Origin: CALARM01 sp036746235
GTDB taxonomy: Bacteria > Vulcanimicrobiota > SpSt-956 > JAKJGF01
Direction of reading: 5' to 3'
Length of the DNA stretch: 64,000 bases
NCBI GenBank assembly: GCA_036746235.1
Contig: DAIOEN010000004.1
Location: forward strand, 22,400 to 86,399
Shown: positions 18,033 through 26,138 of the stretch, in pieces
How the letters are laid out: each line of letters starts with the position of its first letter
How positions within the stretch are numbered: the first letter of the stretch is position 1
Made by a program: the position numbers and the translations under genes
Notes under the pieces: model-generated
The model's database searches: none
What the model saw: only the letters and a program-made list of their open reading frames with translations
Told to the model about the DNA's origin: nothing

Positions 18033-19517
18033 ATGTATGATTTTATGGATCGAAGTGCAATAAAAGCGTTAAAAAAACGTGGAAAGAAGTATACAGAGAT
18101 AGCAAGAGAAATAGGCTGTGATCGAAGAACAGTGAAAAAAATAGTAGAAGAACAGGTAGAAAAAAAATATACAAGGGAAATTGCACCATCCCAGGTAGAC
18201 GTCTACAAAGAAGATATATTTAACTGGCTTAATAATGGGATAAGTGTAGTGAGGATGTTAGAACTTGTCCGTGAAGATAAAGAGCATCCATACCAGGGAG
18301 GTCGAAATTCCTTTTACGAAAGAGTAAAGTTATTTAAAACAGAGTTGAAGAATAAACAAAAAGAAGGTTTTGTAAGATTTGAAGGATTACCAGGAGAATA
18401 CCTTCAGGTGGACTGGGGAAAGGTAAATGACTTTCCATTTATAGGCCAGGAGAAAAAGACAATAAATTTCTTTGCAGCCCGTTTGAAATACAGTCGTTAC
18501 AGTTATGTGGAATTTAAGCCTGACCAGACCCAGGAGCATCTGATAAGAAGCCTATTAAGGGTATTTGAAGATATAGGTGGAATACCTTGGGTAATAGTAT
18601 TTGACAATATGAAAACAGTGACAACAGGACGTGATAATAAGCATAGGCCAATCTGGAATGAAATATTTCAAAAGTTTGCAGCAGAGATGGAATTTCATCC
18701 TGATGTATGCTGGCCCTATTCAGGGAATCAGAAAGGCTCAGTAGAGAATCTTGTAGGATGGGTAAAGGACAATTTCCTTTCCGGTAGAGAATTTATTGAT
18801 GACAGGGATATGGTTAATCAGTGTAACCAGTGGCTTAATAAAATAAACAACAGTCAATCTCAGGCTCACGGAGCTATCCCCTCAGAAATTCTACTGGAAG
18901 AGAGAAGTAAATTTACTCGACTTCTAACAACAGCAGAGGATTATGGACTATACCGTGAAGTAATAGCAGGTAAAGAAAGTCTTGTAATGATAGACAACAC
19001 CAGATATTCCATACCAGTAAGCTATATAGGTCAGGTATTAACAGCAAGGATAAGAGAGAAAATAATAGATTTTTATGATGGCTGTAAATGTGTTGCCAAG
19101 CATCAAAGACGTTCAAAACAATGGCAGCCTGTAATAGACCCTTCTCATTATGAGGAAGTGTTTGTAAAAAAACCAAGAGCTAGAGTAATGGTATACAGAG
19201 ATTTTTTAATGGCTCAGGATAAAAGTATTAAAGCCTTTATAGCAGAACTGTGCCGCCGTTATAAAGGCACCTTTGGAGAACAGATAGTAGAGATGTATCA
19301 TATGTGGCAAAAATATGGTACAGATGAATTAGGTGTAGCCTGTGCTCTTGCCTCAGAGCATGGTGCCTATGGTTCAGATTACCTTGAGAGTCTGCTTCGT
19401 ACATCTGATAAAGGACAGTTGATATCAAGCCTTACGCTTTCAGATGTTCCTTTACAGGAAGAATTAGATAGAACTTTATTGGATTATGAGTATCGTGCTA
19501 TAGGGGGTGGTAAGTAA
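18033..19517 (+). CDS. istA: IS21-family transposase IstA
   Basis: DDE transposase of about 494 aa that cuts and joins the element ends. An N-terminal helix-turn-helix (AREIGCDRRTVKKIV, about residues 20-34) precedes an integrase core. Catalytic acidic residues are visible in YLQVDWGKVN (first D), VIVFDNMKTV (second D) and NQKGSVENLVGWVK (E). A C-terminal beta-barrel-like region begins near VMIDNTRYSIPVSY. Start candidates are GTG 18024, ATG 18033 and ATG 18045; I chose 18033 because of GGGGAG upstream. The stop overlaps the istB start by one base, giving translational coupling. Confidence 0.93.
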   Translation: MYDFMDRSAIKALKKRGKKYTEIAREIGCDRRTVKKIVEEQVEKKYTREIAPSQVDVYKEDIFNWLNNGISVVRMLELVREDKEHPYQGGRNSFYERVKLFKTELKNKQKEGFVRFEGLPGEYLQVDWGKVNDFPFIGQEKKTINFFAARLKYSRYSYVEFKPDQTQEHLIRSLLRVFEDIGGIPWVIVFDNMKTVTTGRDNKHRPIWNEIFQKFAAEMEFHPDVCWPYSGNQKGSVENLVGWVKDNFLSGREFIDDRDMVNQCNQWLNKINNSQSQAHGAIPSEILLEERSKFTRLLTTAEDYGLYREVIAGKESLVMIDNTRYSIPVSYIGQVLTARIREKIIDFYDGCKCVAKHQRRSKQWQPVIDPSHYEEVFVKKPRARVMVYRDFLMAQDKSIKAFIAELCRRYKGTFGEQIVEMYHMWQKYGTDELGVACALASEHGAYGSDYLESLLRTSDKGQLISSLTLSDVPLQEELDRTLLDYEYRAIGGGK

Positions 19518-20296
19518 TGGAACACCTGATGAAGAGACTTGGCTTACCACGTATGAGAGCAGTATATCGAGAGTGGATAGACAGAGCAGGGAAAGAAGGA
19601 ATAAGTTACAGTGATTTCTTAAGAGGGTTACTGGAAGAAGAAGTGTGTGCCAGAGAAGAGAGTAAATTGAGAAGTCATATGAAGAATGCTAAATTTCCTT
19701 TTGAGAAGACACTGGAACAATTTGATTTCAAACTCCATCCTGAATTACGCAGACAGATATTCCAGAATTACCTGGAAGAGAGTTTTATAAGAGAGGGTAG
19801 GGCGCTCGTATTGGTGGGGGCTCCAGGTCTCGGGAAAACGCACTTATCTTCGGCTATAGGGATAAAAATGGTTCAAAGGGGATTTGATGTCCGATTTATT
19901 ACAGTCCAGAGGCTGGTGAACCAGGTACTTTCTTCTGAAACAGCAAAAGAGAAGGAAAAAGTCCTCCGTCCTTATCGCAAAGCTGCTCTGCTGATCTTAG
20001 ATGAATTTGGGTATCTCGTTCCTGAACCGGAGACGGGCCCTGTTCTCTACGAACTTATTTCAGAGAGATATGAGAAGAAGGCCACAATAATTACCAGTAA
20101 TAAGAGTCTTACTGAATGGGGTAAGATTATTCAAGACAATGCTCTTGCAAGTGCTCTCCTGGACAGACTTATGCATCACGGTGATGTATATTACCTCAAG
20201 GGAGAAAGTTACAGATTGAAGGGTAAAGAAAAGCTTTTAGGGCAACAGGAAGTTAAACCGACAGATGAGGAAGAAAAAGACAGGGATGTTAAATAG
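19517..20296 (+). CDS. istB: IS21-family helper ATPase IstB
   Basis: DnaC-like AAA+ ATPase of 259 aa that assists IstA in target selection. Walker A is GAPGLGKTHLSSAIG (about residues 99-113), Walker B is ALLILDEFGYL (about 154-164), and the sensor region is IITSNKSLTEWG. The ATG overlaps the istA stop (TAATG). The highly charged C-terminus (EVKPTDEEEKDRDVK) is intact. Confidence 0.95.
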   Translation: MEHLMKRLGLPRMRAVYREWIDRAGKEGISYSDFLRGLLEEEVCAREESKLRSHMKNAKFPFEKTLEQFDFKLHPELRRQIFQNYLEESFIREGRALVLVGAPGLGKTHLSSAIGIKMVQRGFDVRFITVQRLVNQVLSSETAKEKEKVLRPYRKAALLILDEFGYLVPEPETGPVLYELISERYEKKATIITSNKSLTEWGKIIQDNALASALLDRLMHHGDVYYLKGESYRLKGKEKLLGQQEVKPTDEEEKDRDVK

Positions 20297-20376
20297 AGTT
20301 ATAGCTAAAGATAAATTTAATAACTTAACTATACCGGTAGGAAATACAGAAGTATCTCTGTTCAACAACTTTACCG

Positions 20377-20762
20377 GGAAGAGATGTACATTTTTCAACC
20401 GGATTCCCTTATCAAGATTAGTGTCTCATCACTATAGCAGGAAGAGATGTACATTTTTCAACCGGATTCCTTTATCAAAACTGAGAGAACAAAACTATGG
20501 TAAAAGCTCCAACATGTATTATGACAGGTGGGATATGATTAAGCATGATGAGATCACTTGTTATAAAAATACTGGATATAATACTGCAGACAGGATAGGC
20601 GATAGAGTAGATAACGGATCTCAAAAGAGCATATACATGCTTTTACTGGATCTGATTACTAACACTTCTCCTAAAATAAGACTGGTATATAGAATTTTAA
20701 CATGTACATTTTTCAACCGGATTCCGAGAGAAAAAAATTACATTTTTCAGCAGGATTTTGCA
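20377..20762 (-). repeat. IS21 right-end multiple terminal repeats
   Basis: Three strong copies of ATGTACATTTTTCAACCGG plus ATTCC (in 20377-20407, 20440-20470 and 20701-20725) and one degenerate copy at the very end (20738-20762). The first two are extended by GGAAGAG. The spacing is uneven (about 63 and 260 bases). The stretch between istB and the IS end has no gene; its open frames are by-products of the repeats. Confidence 0.85.
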
Positions 20763-20767
20763 TCTTT

Positions 20768-20952
20768 ATGACGAAGGACATCTTCATTATTTTACATTTC
20801 GTTCTTTAAGCAAATGCTGTCTTGAAAAAGCAGGTTTTAAAAGAGTTGAATGGTTTGGCTACGGTGGATGGAATTTAAATAAAGTACCTTATATATTATG
20901 TAAGTTATGGCCAACTCTTTTCTCAGAGATCTGTATTGTAGCATACAAATAA
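20768..20952 (+). pseudogene. SAM methyltransferase, 3' part (split by IS21 insertion)
   Basis: Continuation of the gene starting at 17339. It encodes DEGHLHYFTFRSLSKCCLEK, then a C-terminal stretch ending ICIVAYK and a stop at 20950-20952. Together with 17339-17903 it makes 250 codons including the stop. The fragment has no own start signal and is probably not expressed as protein. Confidence 0.88.
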
Positions 20953-20957
20953 TAAAG

Positions 20958-22106
20958 ATGAGTTATTTAGATAAGAAAAAGAAAGTATTCATTATACAAA
21001 AAAGCCTGGAACATTATCGCAAGCCTTTTTTTATTATGTTGGAAGAAAAGCTTTCTCAGTTTAATATTGAATTAAAATTAGTCTTTGGAGCAAAAAGTGA
21101 ACAGGAAGACAGAGATTTTATGAATATAAACTGGGCATATAGAATTCATAACTATCTCATTAAAATCGGCTCTCATACCCTTTACTGGCAACCATGTTTA
21201 TGGCTCTTAAAAGATGCCGATTTAATAATTGTAGAACAGGCCAGCAAATTATTATTAAATTATCTTCTTTTCATAGCTCACATTGCAGGAATAAAAAAAC
21301 TCTGTTTCTGGGGTCATGGAAAAAATTTTCAATCACATAAAGTCAGCAGAGTCGGTGAAGTAATTAAAAATTTTATCTCAAAACGTGTTCACTGGTGGTT
21401 TGCATACAATGACCTAAGTGTAAAAATAGTAAAAGAACTTGGATATCCTGAAGAGAGGATTACATCCGTACAGAACGCTATTGATACAAAATCCTTAATA
21501 GAAGCAAAAGAGAAAATTACTCGGAGTGCTCTGGAAAAATTGAAACAAGAGCTGAATATAAAAGGAGAGAATATCTGTATATATTCAGGAAGTATGTATC
21601 CTGAAAAACGTCTCGATTTTTTAATTGAATCCTGTATTTATATTAAAGAAAAAGTGCCGGATTTCGAAATGATTTTTATTGGTTCAGGCTCGGATCAGGA
21701 TAAAGTTAAACTTGCTTCAGAAAGATTTGAATGGATTCATTATGTGGGGCCTAAATATGACATAGATAGAGTACCTTATTTTATGATATCAAAATTATTT
21801 TTAATGCCTGGACTTGTAGGATTAGGCATTTTAGATGCCCTTACAATGGAAACCCCTATTATTACGACTAGTATATCTTATCATTCACCGGAAATTGACT
21901 ATCTAATCGATGGATTTAATGGTATAATTGTCCAGGAATCTAATGATCCTCTAATATATTCAAGACAAGTCTCATATATATTACAGAATAATGAAAACTA
22001 CAAAAAACTAATTAACGGATGTATTGAGTCTAGAGAGAAATATACTATAAAAGAAATGGCAAATCGTTTTAGTAAAGGAATAATAAAAGCTATAAACTGT
22101 TTGTAG
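20958..22106 (+). CDS. GT4-family glycosyltransferase
   Basis: GT-B enzyme of 382 aa. The N-terminal domain includes KVFIIQKSLEHYRKPFF (about residues 8-24), a start seen in several GT4 transferases. The C-terminal domain has ICIYSGSMYPEKRLDFL (about 200-216) and FLMPGLVGLGILDALTMETP (about 280-299), with one of the usual E residues replaced by a Gly-Leu-Gly-Ile-Leu-Asp loop. ATG 20958 lies just after the disrupted methyltransferase. A longer frame from 20907 would overlap that gene and is not preferred. The IS insertion upstream could affect its expression. Confidence 0.85.
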   Translation: MSYLDKKKKVFIIQKSLEHYRKPFFIMLEEKLSQFNIELKLVFGAKSEQEDRDFMNINWAYRIHNYLIKIGSHTLYWQPCLWLLKDADLIIVEQASKLLLNYLLFIAHIAGIKKLCFWGHGKNFQSHKVSRVGEVIKNFISKRVHWWFAYNDLSVKIVKELGYPEERITSVQNAIDTKSLIEAKEKITRSALEKLKQELNIKGENICIYSGSMYPEKRLDFLIESCIYIKEKVPDFEMIFIGSGSDQDKVKLASERFEWIHYVGPKYDIDRVPYFMISKLFLMPGLVGLGILDALTMETPIITTSISYHSPEIDYLIDGFNGIIVQESNDPLIYSRQVSYILQNNENYKKLINGCIESREKYTIKEMANRFSKGIIKAINCL

Positions 22107-22146
22107 TCCATATATCCCAAATTACATGCTCAAGAGGAGTATACAC

Positions 22147-22923
22147 ATGAATTGTAATATTGGAAAACAAAAAGAATGTTTTGAAAATATTTATTCAACC
22201 TCGGAAGAAAAAAAATGGAATTTCCATGATACTGATGATATATTAGTGAGATATCTTAGAGACAGAAGAATTAAAATAGCGATAGAGCATCTAAAAAAAT
22301 TAATAAAATCTCAATATAATCAATGGAATGCTTTAGTAATTTGTGGAGGAGTAGGAGGAGAAGGAACATTACTGGCAGATTTAGGATTTAATTCCGTTAC
22401 AGTTTCAGATATTTCTGAAAATGCTTTAGAAATATGTAAAAAGAGAGATCCAAGGATTAAAACCATATTATTAAATGCAGAAGATTTAACAATACCGGAT
22501 AATTCTTATGATTTAGTTATTGTACAGGATGGATTACATCATCTTCCTCGGCCTGCCAATGGATTCACAGAAATGCTCAGGGTGTCTAAAAAAGCTATTA
22601 TTGTAATTGAACCACATAGTGGCATTATATCTAAATTATTTGGAACAATATGGGAAAAGCATGACAATACGATTAATTATGTATTTCGCTGGAATAAGTT
22701 TATTTTTAAAGAATTAACATTAAGTTATCTATTACAAAAAAATCTATATATTAAAGTCATCAGATTATGGGACCATAATTGTTTTATGATGAAAATTTCA
22801 GAAAAAGTGAGCAAAAACAACAAATTACTAAGACTTAATTTTATAAAACTGTGCTATGATATATTAAATACATTATTCTGGTGGCTTGGAAATATGATGA
22901 TTGGTATTATTATAAAAAAATAA
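22147..22923 (+). CDS. class I SAM-dependent methyltransferase
   Basis: 258 residues. Motif I is ALVICGGVGGEGTLLADLGF (about residues 62-81), the acidic residue after it is in VTVSDISENALEIC, and the UbiE-like motif is YDLVIVQDGLHHLPRPANG (about 121-139). GAGGAG about ten bases before ATG 22147 decides the start. The C-terminus contains a hydrophobic segment (LFWWLGNMMIGIIIKK), so it may associate with the membrane. Context suggests a glycan-directed substrate. Confidence 0.82.
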   Translation: MNCNIGKQKECFENIYSTSEEKKWNFHDTDDILVRYLRDRRIKIAIEHLKKLIKSQYNQWNALVICGGVGGEGTLLADLGFNSVTVSDISENALEICKKRDPRIKTILLNAEDLTIPDNSYDLVIVQDGLHHLPRPANGFTEMLRVSKKAIIVIEPHSGIISKLFGTIWEKHDNTINYVFRWNKFIFKELTLSYLLQKNLYIKVIRLWDHNCFMMKISEKVSKNNKLLRLNFIKLCYDILNTLFWWLGNMMIGIIIKK

Positions 22924-23064
22924 AATTTTAAGAAGCATAATTGGTAAATATACATCTGTATTACTATAAATGTTTTTGATATCCCTCTGTGTCAAAATAG
23001 CTGAGACAGATTCCTACCCCGAATTTAGTGTATAATGATAGGGCGGTAGGAAAGGAGTAAGAGT

Positions 23065-23517
23065 ATGTCAAATAATAAGAATAAAGTAAAAGGAAACGGT
23101 AAAATGTCTCATGTTAATATATGTACAGTGCCAGATCCAGAGGTAATAGAGAGACCGATAAGAAGGAAATATCCAGCAGAGTATAAGTTGAGGATACTCC
23201 ATGAAGTAGAAACATTGAAGAAACATGGAGAGATTGGAGCTCTGCTGAGGCGAGAAGGATTATATTCATCCAATATAGGTCAGTGGATCTGGCAGCGAGA
23301 GAGAGGAGAATTAGAAGGATTGAGCCCGAAGAAAAGAGGTCCAAAGGAGAAATCACCTGACGATTTAGAGAAAAGAATAAAAGAACTTGAGAGAGATAAT
23401 AAAAGACTTAAAAGACGTCTTGACCATGCCGAGATGATCATAGATGTACAAAAAAAAATCTCAGAGTTGAGCGGGATACCGTTACAGAAAGTGGACAAAT
23501 ACGAAGAGGAAGATTGA
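23065..23517 (+). CDS. IS3-like transposase OrfA (helix-turn-helix)
   Basis: 150 residues. KYPAEYKLRILHEVETLKKH (about residues 34-53) and IGALLRREGLYSSNIGQW (about 57-74) form the transposase helix-turn-helix. A leucine-rich coiled coil follows (LEKRIKELERDNKRLKRRL, about 106-124), as in IS3 OrfA proteins. AAGGAG precedes the ATG. The stop overlaps the ATG of OrfB (TGATG). It binds the IS ends with OrfB. Confidence 0.88.
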   Translation: MSNNKNKVKGNGKMSHVNICTVPDPEVIERPIRRKYPAEYKLRILHEVETLKKHGEIGALLRREGLYSSNIGQWIWQRERGELEGLSPKKRGPKEKSPDDLEKRIKELERDNKRLKRRLDHAEMIIDVQKKISELSGIPLQKVDKYEEED

Positions 23518-24512
23518 TGAATGTAGTAAAAGAGATTTCAACAGATGTAGGAGTATTAAGAGCGTGTGAAGCTCTTGGAATATCAAGAGCGACATATTAT
23601 CGTAAATTATCTCCTGTAAAACCTGTTACTGAGTCAAAATCAAAGCACTTTCGTGCATTATCAAAACAGGAGGAGAGAGAAGTTCTTGATTGCCTTAACA
23701 GTGAGAGGTTCCAGGATAAATCTCCAGCAGAGGTATATGCCACTGTTCTGGATGAAGGTAATTACCACTGTTCTCTCTCGACAATGTATCGAATACTCAG
23801 AAGACATAAACAGGTAAGGGAAAGAAGAAATCAACTGCAGCACCCAAATTACAAGAAACCTGAATTGCTGGCAGAGAAATCAAATCAGGTGTGGTCCTGG
23901 GATATTACAAAATTACTGGGGCCTCAGACGTGGACATATTATTACCTCTATGTGATTATGGACATTTACAGCAGGTATGTCGTGGGCTTGATGGTAGCTC
24001 ATAAAGAGAATTCATCACTGGCTCAGGAGCTTATCCAGGATACCTGTAAGAAACAGAATATACAGCCAGGGCAGCTTACAGTTCATGCAGACAGAGGCTC
24101 TTCTATGACTTCAAAGGCAGTAGGATTTCTTCTTGCAGATCTTGGGATTACAAAAACTCATAGCAGGCCTCATGTATCCAATGACAACCCTTTCTCTGAA
24201 AGTCAGTTTAAAACTCTCAAATACAGGCCGGAATTCCCGGATAGGTTTGGCAGTATTCAGGATGCCAGAGCTTTTTGTATAAATTTTTTTCAATGGTATA
24301 ACTGGGAGCACTATCACAGTGGTATTGCTTTAATGATACCTGGGGTTGTTCAGTATGGATAGGAAAAATCTGTTATAAAGCAGAGACAAATTGTGTTAAA
24401 TACAGCTTATGAGAAACATCCGGAAAGGTTTGTGAAAAAACTTCCAACTCCACCGGAGGTGCCGGATGCGGTGTGGATAAATCCACCGGAAAAATTACTG
24501 AAAGGAGGGTAA
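23517..24512 (+). pseudogene. IS3-like transposase OrfB with in-frame amber stop
   Basis: The retroviral-type integrase core is complete: SWDITKLLGP (first D), VHADRGSSMTS (second D) and FSESQFKTLKY (E). The frame is closed by TAG at 24360-24362 right after VVQYG. The same frame then continues for 49 codons with typical family C-terminal sequence (NTAYEKHPERFVKK, PDAVWINPPEKLLKGG) and ends in TAA at 24510-24512. The catalytic core would still be made, but the C-terminal tail would be lost. ATG 23517 is used; TTG 23514 is also possible. Whether the stop is a mutation, suppressed or recoded is unknown. Confidence 0.85.
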
Positions 24513-24576
24513 TTAATTTCGCATCGGAATCTGTCTCAAACTATTGACAATTTCCGTATTAAATAATAAGTTTCAT

Positions 24577-25449
24577 ATGAATACTATAGCAATAATTATG
24601 ACATGTCATAATCGAAAGAATAAAACGTTAAATTGCCTGGATGCGTTATTCAGACAAAAATACATAAAAAATAATAATATAAAAGTATATTTGGTAGATG
24701 ATGGAAGCACTGACGGAACAGGAGAGGCAATAAAAAATTCTTTCCCCGAAGTTATAATTTTACAGGGGAGTGGAAATCTATTCTGGAATGGTGGAATGAG
24801 ACTGGCTTTTAAAAAAGCTATGAAAAAAAACTATGATTATTATTTGTGGCTTAATGATGATACATTACTTTATGAAGATAGCCTGGATAGATTATTAAAA
24901 ACACATTATAAATTATCAGAGAAATATACTAAAAAAACTATAATAGTAGGCTCAACCTGCGATCCTGCTACAGGAATTCTTACCTATGGAGGGGCTATTC
25001 ATTGTAGCAGATGGCATCCTTTAAAATTTCGACTTATAAAACCATCAGATATTCCTTTAGAAATTGATGCTATGAACGGGAACTGTGTTCTTATATCATC
25101 TGAAGTAGTTAGAATAGTAGGTAACATAGATAAAGCTTTTTCACACAGTATCGGAGATTATGACTATGCATTAAGAGCAAAATCACTTAGTTGCTCTGTA
25201 TGGCTTGCTCCTGGCTATGTAGGGACATGTGAAAGAAATAAGGTTAATCTATTTACAATGAATGTAAATATAAAAGAAAAATTAAAAAGAATAAATCAGC
25301 CAAAAGGCTTACCTTTCATAGAATGGAAAGTTTTTGCAAAAAGACATGCAGGTATTTTATGGCCATTTTATTGTATAATGCCTTATATGAAACTAATTTT
25401 ACCAGAGATAATAATTAAATTCAATAAAAATAATTTAACAAAATTGTAG
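24577..25449 (+). CDS. GT2-family glycosyltransferase
   Basis: GT-A inverting transferase of 290 aa. The N-terminus is TIAIIMTCHNRKNKTLNCLD, then VYLVDDGSTDGTG (about residues 38-50; donor-binding Asp) and LWLNDDTLLYEDSL (about 90-103; DxD-like metal site). It resembles rhamnosyl/galactofuranosyl-type GT2 enzymes in overall pattern. It uses a nucleotide sugar to extend a lipid-linked glycan. No Shine-Dalgarno precedes ATG 24577. The IS3-like right end ends about 28 bases upstream, so the native promoter or upstream coupling may have been replaced. Confidence 0.88.
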   Translation: MNTIAIIMTCHNRKNKTLNCLDALFRQKYIKNNNIKVYLVDDGSTDGTGEAIKNSFPEVIILQGSGNLFWNGGMRLAFKKAMKKNYDYYLWLNDDTLLYEDSLDRLLKTHYKLSEKYTKKTIIVGSTCDPATGILTYGGAIHCSRWHPLKFRLIKPSDIPLEIDAMNGNCVLISSEVVRIVGNIDKAFSHSIGDYDYALRAKSLSCSVWLAPGYVGTCERNKVNLFTMNVNIKEKLKRINQPKGLPFIEWKVFAKRHAGILWPFYCIMPYMKLILPEIIIKFNKNNLTKL

Positions 25450-25465
25450 ATTTAAGGAAAAGTAT

Positions 25466-26080
25466 ATGAAGTTAAATCTTGGTTGTGGTAATCAGGTAAT
25501 TCAAGGATGGATTAATGTAGATTATTCTTTAGGGGCAAAATTCGCTAAAATTCCGTTATTTCGCATAATTAACAAAAAGTTGCATCTCTTTGATCTTGAT
25601 TGGGATAAAAGAATTTTTATTCATAACTTAACAAAGAAGTTTCCATGGAAAAACAATACTATTGATATTATTTATAGTTCTCATACTTTAGAACATTTTA
25701 CATATGAAGAAGGTTGTTTTTTTCTTACAGAATGCCATCGTATACTCAAACATAATGGTATCATCAGGATAGTAGTTCCTGATCTACAGGTTTTTGTAAA
25801 AGAGTATATAGATGGGAAGTTATGTGCAGACCAATTTATTGCAAAACTTGGAGTATTATCTGGGAATAGTAAAAATCCTATTAAAAATTTCCTATCCCAT
25901 TTTATACAATTTCCTCATAAATGTATGTACGATACTCAGACATTACTAAACCTTTTAAATTATATAGGTTTTGATGCAGTAAGTAAAAAAGAATTTAATA
26001 GTGCTATTGAAGATATAAAACAAATAGAAAATAAAAAACGTACTGAAAAAGCTGTAATTGTAGAGGGTAGAAAAAGATGA
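25466..26080 (+). CDS. class I SAM-dependent methyltransferase (small)
   Basis: 204 residues starting directly with motif I (KLNLGCGNQVIQGWINVDYS). IDIIYSSHTLEHFTYEEG (about 71-88) and RILKHNGIIRIVVPDLQVFV (about 94-113) are typical of predicted SAM methyltransferases in glycan clusters. AAGGA lies eight bases before the ATG. It follows the GT2 gene by 16 bases. Substrate unknown. Confidence 0.85.
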   Translation: MKLNLGCGNQVIQGWINVDYSLGAKFAKIPLFRIINKKLHLFDLDWDKRIFIHNLTKKFPWKNNTIDIIYSSHTLEHFTYEEGCFFLTECHRILKHNGIIRIVVPDLQVFVKEYIDGKLCADQFIAKLGVLSGNSKNPIKNFLSHFIQFPHKCMYDTQTLLNLLNYIGFDAVSKKEFNSAIEDIKQIENKKRTEKAVIVEGRKR

Positions 26081-26138
26081 AACATATTCCCAATATATCC
26101 ATTGGATTTATAAGCTTTTTACAATGGAGTAATTAATT

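Larger units (their letters stand above)
17904..20762 (+). mobile_element. IS21-family insertion sequence, 2859 bp
   Basis: Ends are TGTAAAATCC at 17904 and the inverted TGCAAAATCC at 20762 (9 of 10 matching, with TG...CA termini). TCTTT flanks it on both sides (17899-17903 and 20763-20767), a 5-bp target duplication. Inside are istA and istB overlapping by one base, and multiple 25-30-bp terminal repeats near both ends, all hallmarks of IS21. The element looks intact and is oriented like the operon. Its right end contains an unusually long non-coding stretch (20297-20762). Confidence 0.93.
22990..24549 (+). mobile_element. IS3-like insertion sequence, about 1.5 kb, transposase damaged
   Basis: Inverted ends share TGAGACAGATTCC (from 23002 on the left, ending at 24538 on the right) and, further out, TGTCAA...TAG on both sides, so the true tips may be 22990 and 24549. 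No clean 3-4-bp target duplication was found, and the edges are approximate. It contains two overlapping transposase genes, the second with an in-frame stop. The right tip provides an outward TTGACA 30 bases before the next gene. Confidence 0.8.

Noticed and set aside
20265..20771. Open frame of 168 codons after istB
   Set aside because: It encodes the IS21 right-end binding repeats (CTFFNRIP-type copies) and crosses the IS boundary; a by-product of the repeats.
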